Shown: positions 39,064-39,848 of the stretch, piece after piece
Layout of the letters: each line of letters begins with the position of its first letter
Position numbering within the stretch: position 1 is the first letter of the stretch
IMG/VR virus record: IMGVR_UViG_3300026130_000012
Coordinates: 1 to 39,848 of that record
Reading direction: 5' to 3' (one strand)
Origin: a virus
DNA length: 39,848 nucleotides
Made by a program: the position numbers and the translations under genes
Notes under the pieces: model-generated
Database searches by the model: none
Seen by the model: the letters and a program-made list of their open reading frames with translations, nothing else
What the model was told of the DNA's origin: nothing

Positions 39064-39456
39064 TTAGTTGATACCTATATCTTCTAGTTTAGCTTCAAGT
39101 TCTTCCATATCAAGAATCACTTCTCTTAGCTCATCGTATGTAGCACTATAATTAATCATATCTTGATGCTCGTTAAACTTTGCATAAGCGGATCGCATAT
39201 CGTTTATATGTTGCTGTTGCATAGATTTTAAATCATTCTCTAGGTCTTCCATGTCTTTACGTAGATCGCTTATATCACGATCAATAGTGATCAGTTGACC
39301 ATCAAGCACCTTTTCTTCAAGTTTACCGACAGTTGAAGCTAGTTGCTCTAGTGTGCTTGCCTGCTGTGCTGTCCACCAAACAAACGCACCCCCTTGTAGA
39401 AGCACTACGAATAGTACACCTATACTTACTTTGAAGTTTTCTACTGAAGCTGGCAT
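39064..39456 (-). CDS. Membrane-anchored coiled-coil protein, 130 aa (spanin-like?)
   Basis: One membrane segment near the N-terminus (IGVLFVVLLQGGAFVWW, about 12-28) and then a long coiled coil to the end with periodic Leu (LASTVGKLEEKVLDG, DLRKDMEDLENDLKSMQQQ). This is the shape of an inner-membrane spanin (Rz), although other anchor proteins look alike. Confidence 0.6.
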   Translation of the reverse strand: MPASVENFKVSIGVLFVVLLQGGAFVWWTAQQASTLEQLASTVGKLEEKVLDGQLITIDRDISDLRKDMEDLENDLKSMQQQHINDMRSAYAKFNEHQDMINYSATYDELREVILDMEELEAKLEDIGIN

Positions 39457-39457
39457 A

Positions 39458-39547
39458 TTATGCTCCTAGATATTCTACTAACATGATTAGTCCGTTTAAT
39501 GTGACAAGCGCTAATAGAAACCCACCTAGTAGTTCCTTTATCGGCAT
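39458..39547 (-). CDS. Tiny membrane peptide, 29 aa
   Basis: MPIKELLGGFLLALVTLNGL then IMLVEYLGA; a single hydrophobic helix. AGAGGA precedes ATG 39547. One base from the coiled-coil gene, so co-translated. Confidence 0.45.
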   Translation of the reverse strand: MPIKELLGGFLLALVTLNGLIMLVEYLGA

Positions 39548-39583
39548 ATGTCTGTCCTCTTTCTACTTACTTATAAGGTACCC

Positions 39584-39591
39584 AATTTATA
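39584..39591 (-). promoter_or_regulatory. Candidate late box TATAAATT
   Basis: One mismatch from TATAAATA, about 37 nt before the tiny membrane peptide, just after a 6-bp hairpin (AGTGTA/TACACT). Weak but positioned like the others. Confidence 0.35.
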
Positions 39592-39636
39592 GTGTAACCA
39601 CCTCAACCTACACTTCGCCGGGGGAGGGCGTACTCC

Positions 39637-39848
39637 TTATGGTCTAGCGCAATCGTTAGTAACAGGAACACCTGTTGCATATTTGCTCTCCACCAGTGCT
39701 TCAATTTTAGCAACTCTTTGAGCTTCTTCAAGTTGCCATTGTTTTAGTTGTTCAAGATCTTCTCTTGAACGTTCTCGTGATAGTTCATATTCAGTTCTAG
39801 TAATCGCTTGATCAACGGGTAGAATCTTAGCATTAAGGGTTTGTATTT
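39637..39848 (-). CDS. Coiled-coil protein C-terminus (partial, cut by window edge)
   Basis: An open frame enters from the right edge and stops at 39637. The visible 70 residues include TRTEYELSRERSREDLEQLK and EEAQRVAKIEALVESKYATG, a helical coiled coil ending CARP. Start and identity lie outside the window. Confidence 0.6.
   Translation of the reverse strand, partial: IQTLNAKILPVDQAITRTEYELSRERSREDLEQLKQWQLEEAQRVAKIEALVESKYATGVPVTNDCARP

Noticed and set aside
39603-39640. GC-rich patch (CGCCGGGGGAGGGCG) after the right-edge gene
   Set aside because: Only a 4-bp stem can form and no T-tract follows, so I do not call it a terminator or RNA gene.
1-39848. CRISPR arrays, insertion sequences, tRNA genes, integrase
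   Set aside because: No regularly spaced repeats, transposase or integrase motifs, or cloverleaf-like segments were found by eye.

Overview
This window is part of the genome of a T4-like (straboviral-type) marine myophage. The evidence is a set of recognisable T4 homologues: baseplate proteins gp53, gp48, gp26 and a gp54/gp19-type tube protein, a tape-measure protein, head-completion nuclease gp4, the replication and late-transcription trio gp33-gp59-gp32, and a T4-type RNase H. With them are genes typical of marine T4-like phages (PhoH, CobS/CobT-like AAA+ and vWA proteins, a GT4 glycosyltransferase, a RecB-like nuclease, an SNase). Base composition is AT-rich. Nearly all genes lie on the minus strand. 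The host cannot be read directly; heme oxygenase and a PcyX-like bilin reductase without any photosystem gene fit a phage of a heterotrophic marine proteobacterium better than a cyanophage.

Layout. 1-6.4 kb: tail and baseplate genes with T4-type late promoters (TATAAATA), and gp4 alone on the plus strand. 6.5-8.7 kb: gp32, gp59, gp33 and two small genes. 8.8-14.1 kb: an accessory island. It holds a ferredoxin-dependent bilin reductase and a heme oxygenase (the ho1-pcyX cassette), a P-loop kinase-like protein, a SleB-type cell-wall hydrolase with signal peptide, and a three-gene operon of a membrane protein, a membrane-bound GGDEF diguanylate cyclase and an EAL phosphodiesterase. 14.1-18.6 kb: a MoxR/CobS-like AAA+ ATPase and a large vWA protein with an HExxH motif, separated by tiny genes. 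18.6-24.5 kb: many small unknown genes behind strong sigma70-type promoters with a repeated leader. 24.5-29.9 kb: RecB-like nuclease, fibre-like protein, PAAR tip, AbrB-like protein, PhoH, HAD phosphatase, AT-hook protein, RNase H. 30-37.3 kb: conserved phage proteins, glycosyltransferase, ClpP-like protease, serine hydroxymethyltransferase and more small genes. 37.4-38.3 kb: two plus-strand genes (DUF1353-like and an EF-hand membrane protein). 38.3-39.85 kb: small membrane and coiled-coil proteins, possibly linked to lysis.

Regulation. Two promoter classes are visible. Sigma70-type promoters (TTGAC[A/T], spacer 16-18, TAnnnT) precede most accessory and metabolic genes. TATAAATA late boxes precede tail genes and the kinase. 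Several early leaders share exact 20-21 nt repeats. The ho1-pcyX pair has its own early promoter, placed so that its transcript should skip the first arm of an upstream terminator hairpin.

The most interesting content is the pairing, in one 6-kb block, of bilin-pigment synthesis with cyclic-di-GMP synthesis and degradation, all with key residues apparently intact. A second point is a probable -1 frameshift upstream of the tape-measure gene, resembling the G/GT arrangement of other tailed phages but found here in a T4-like hub operon.
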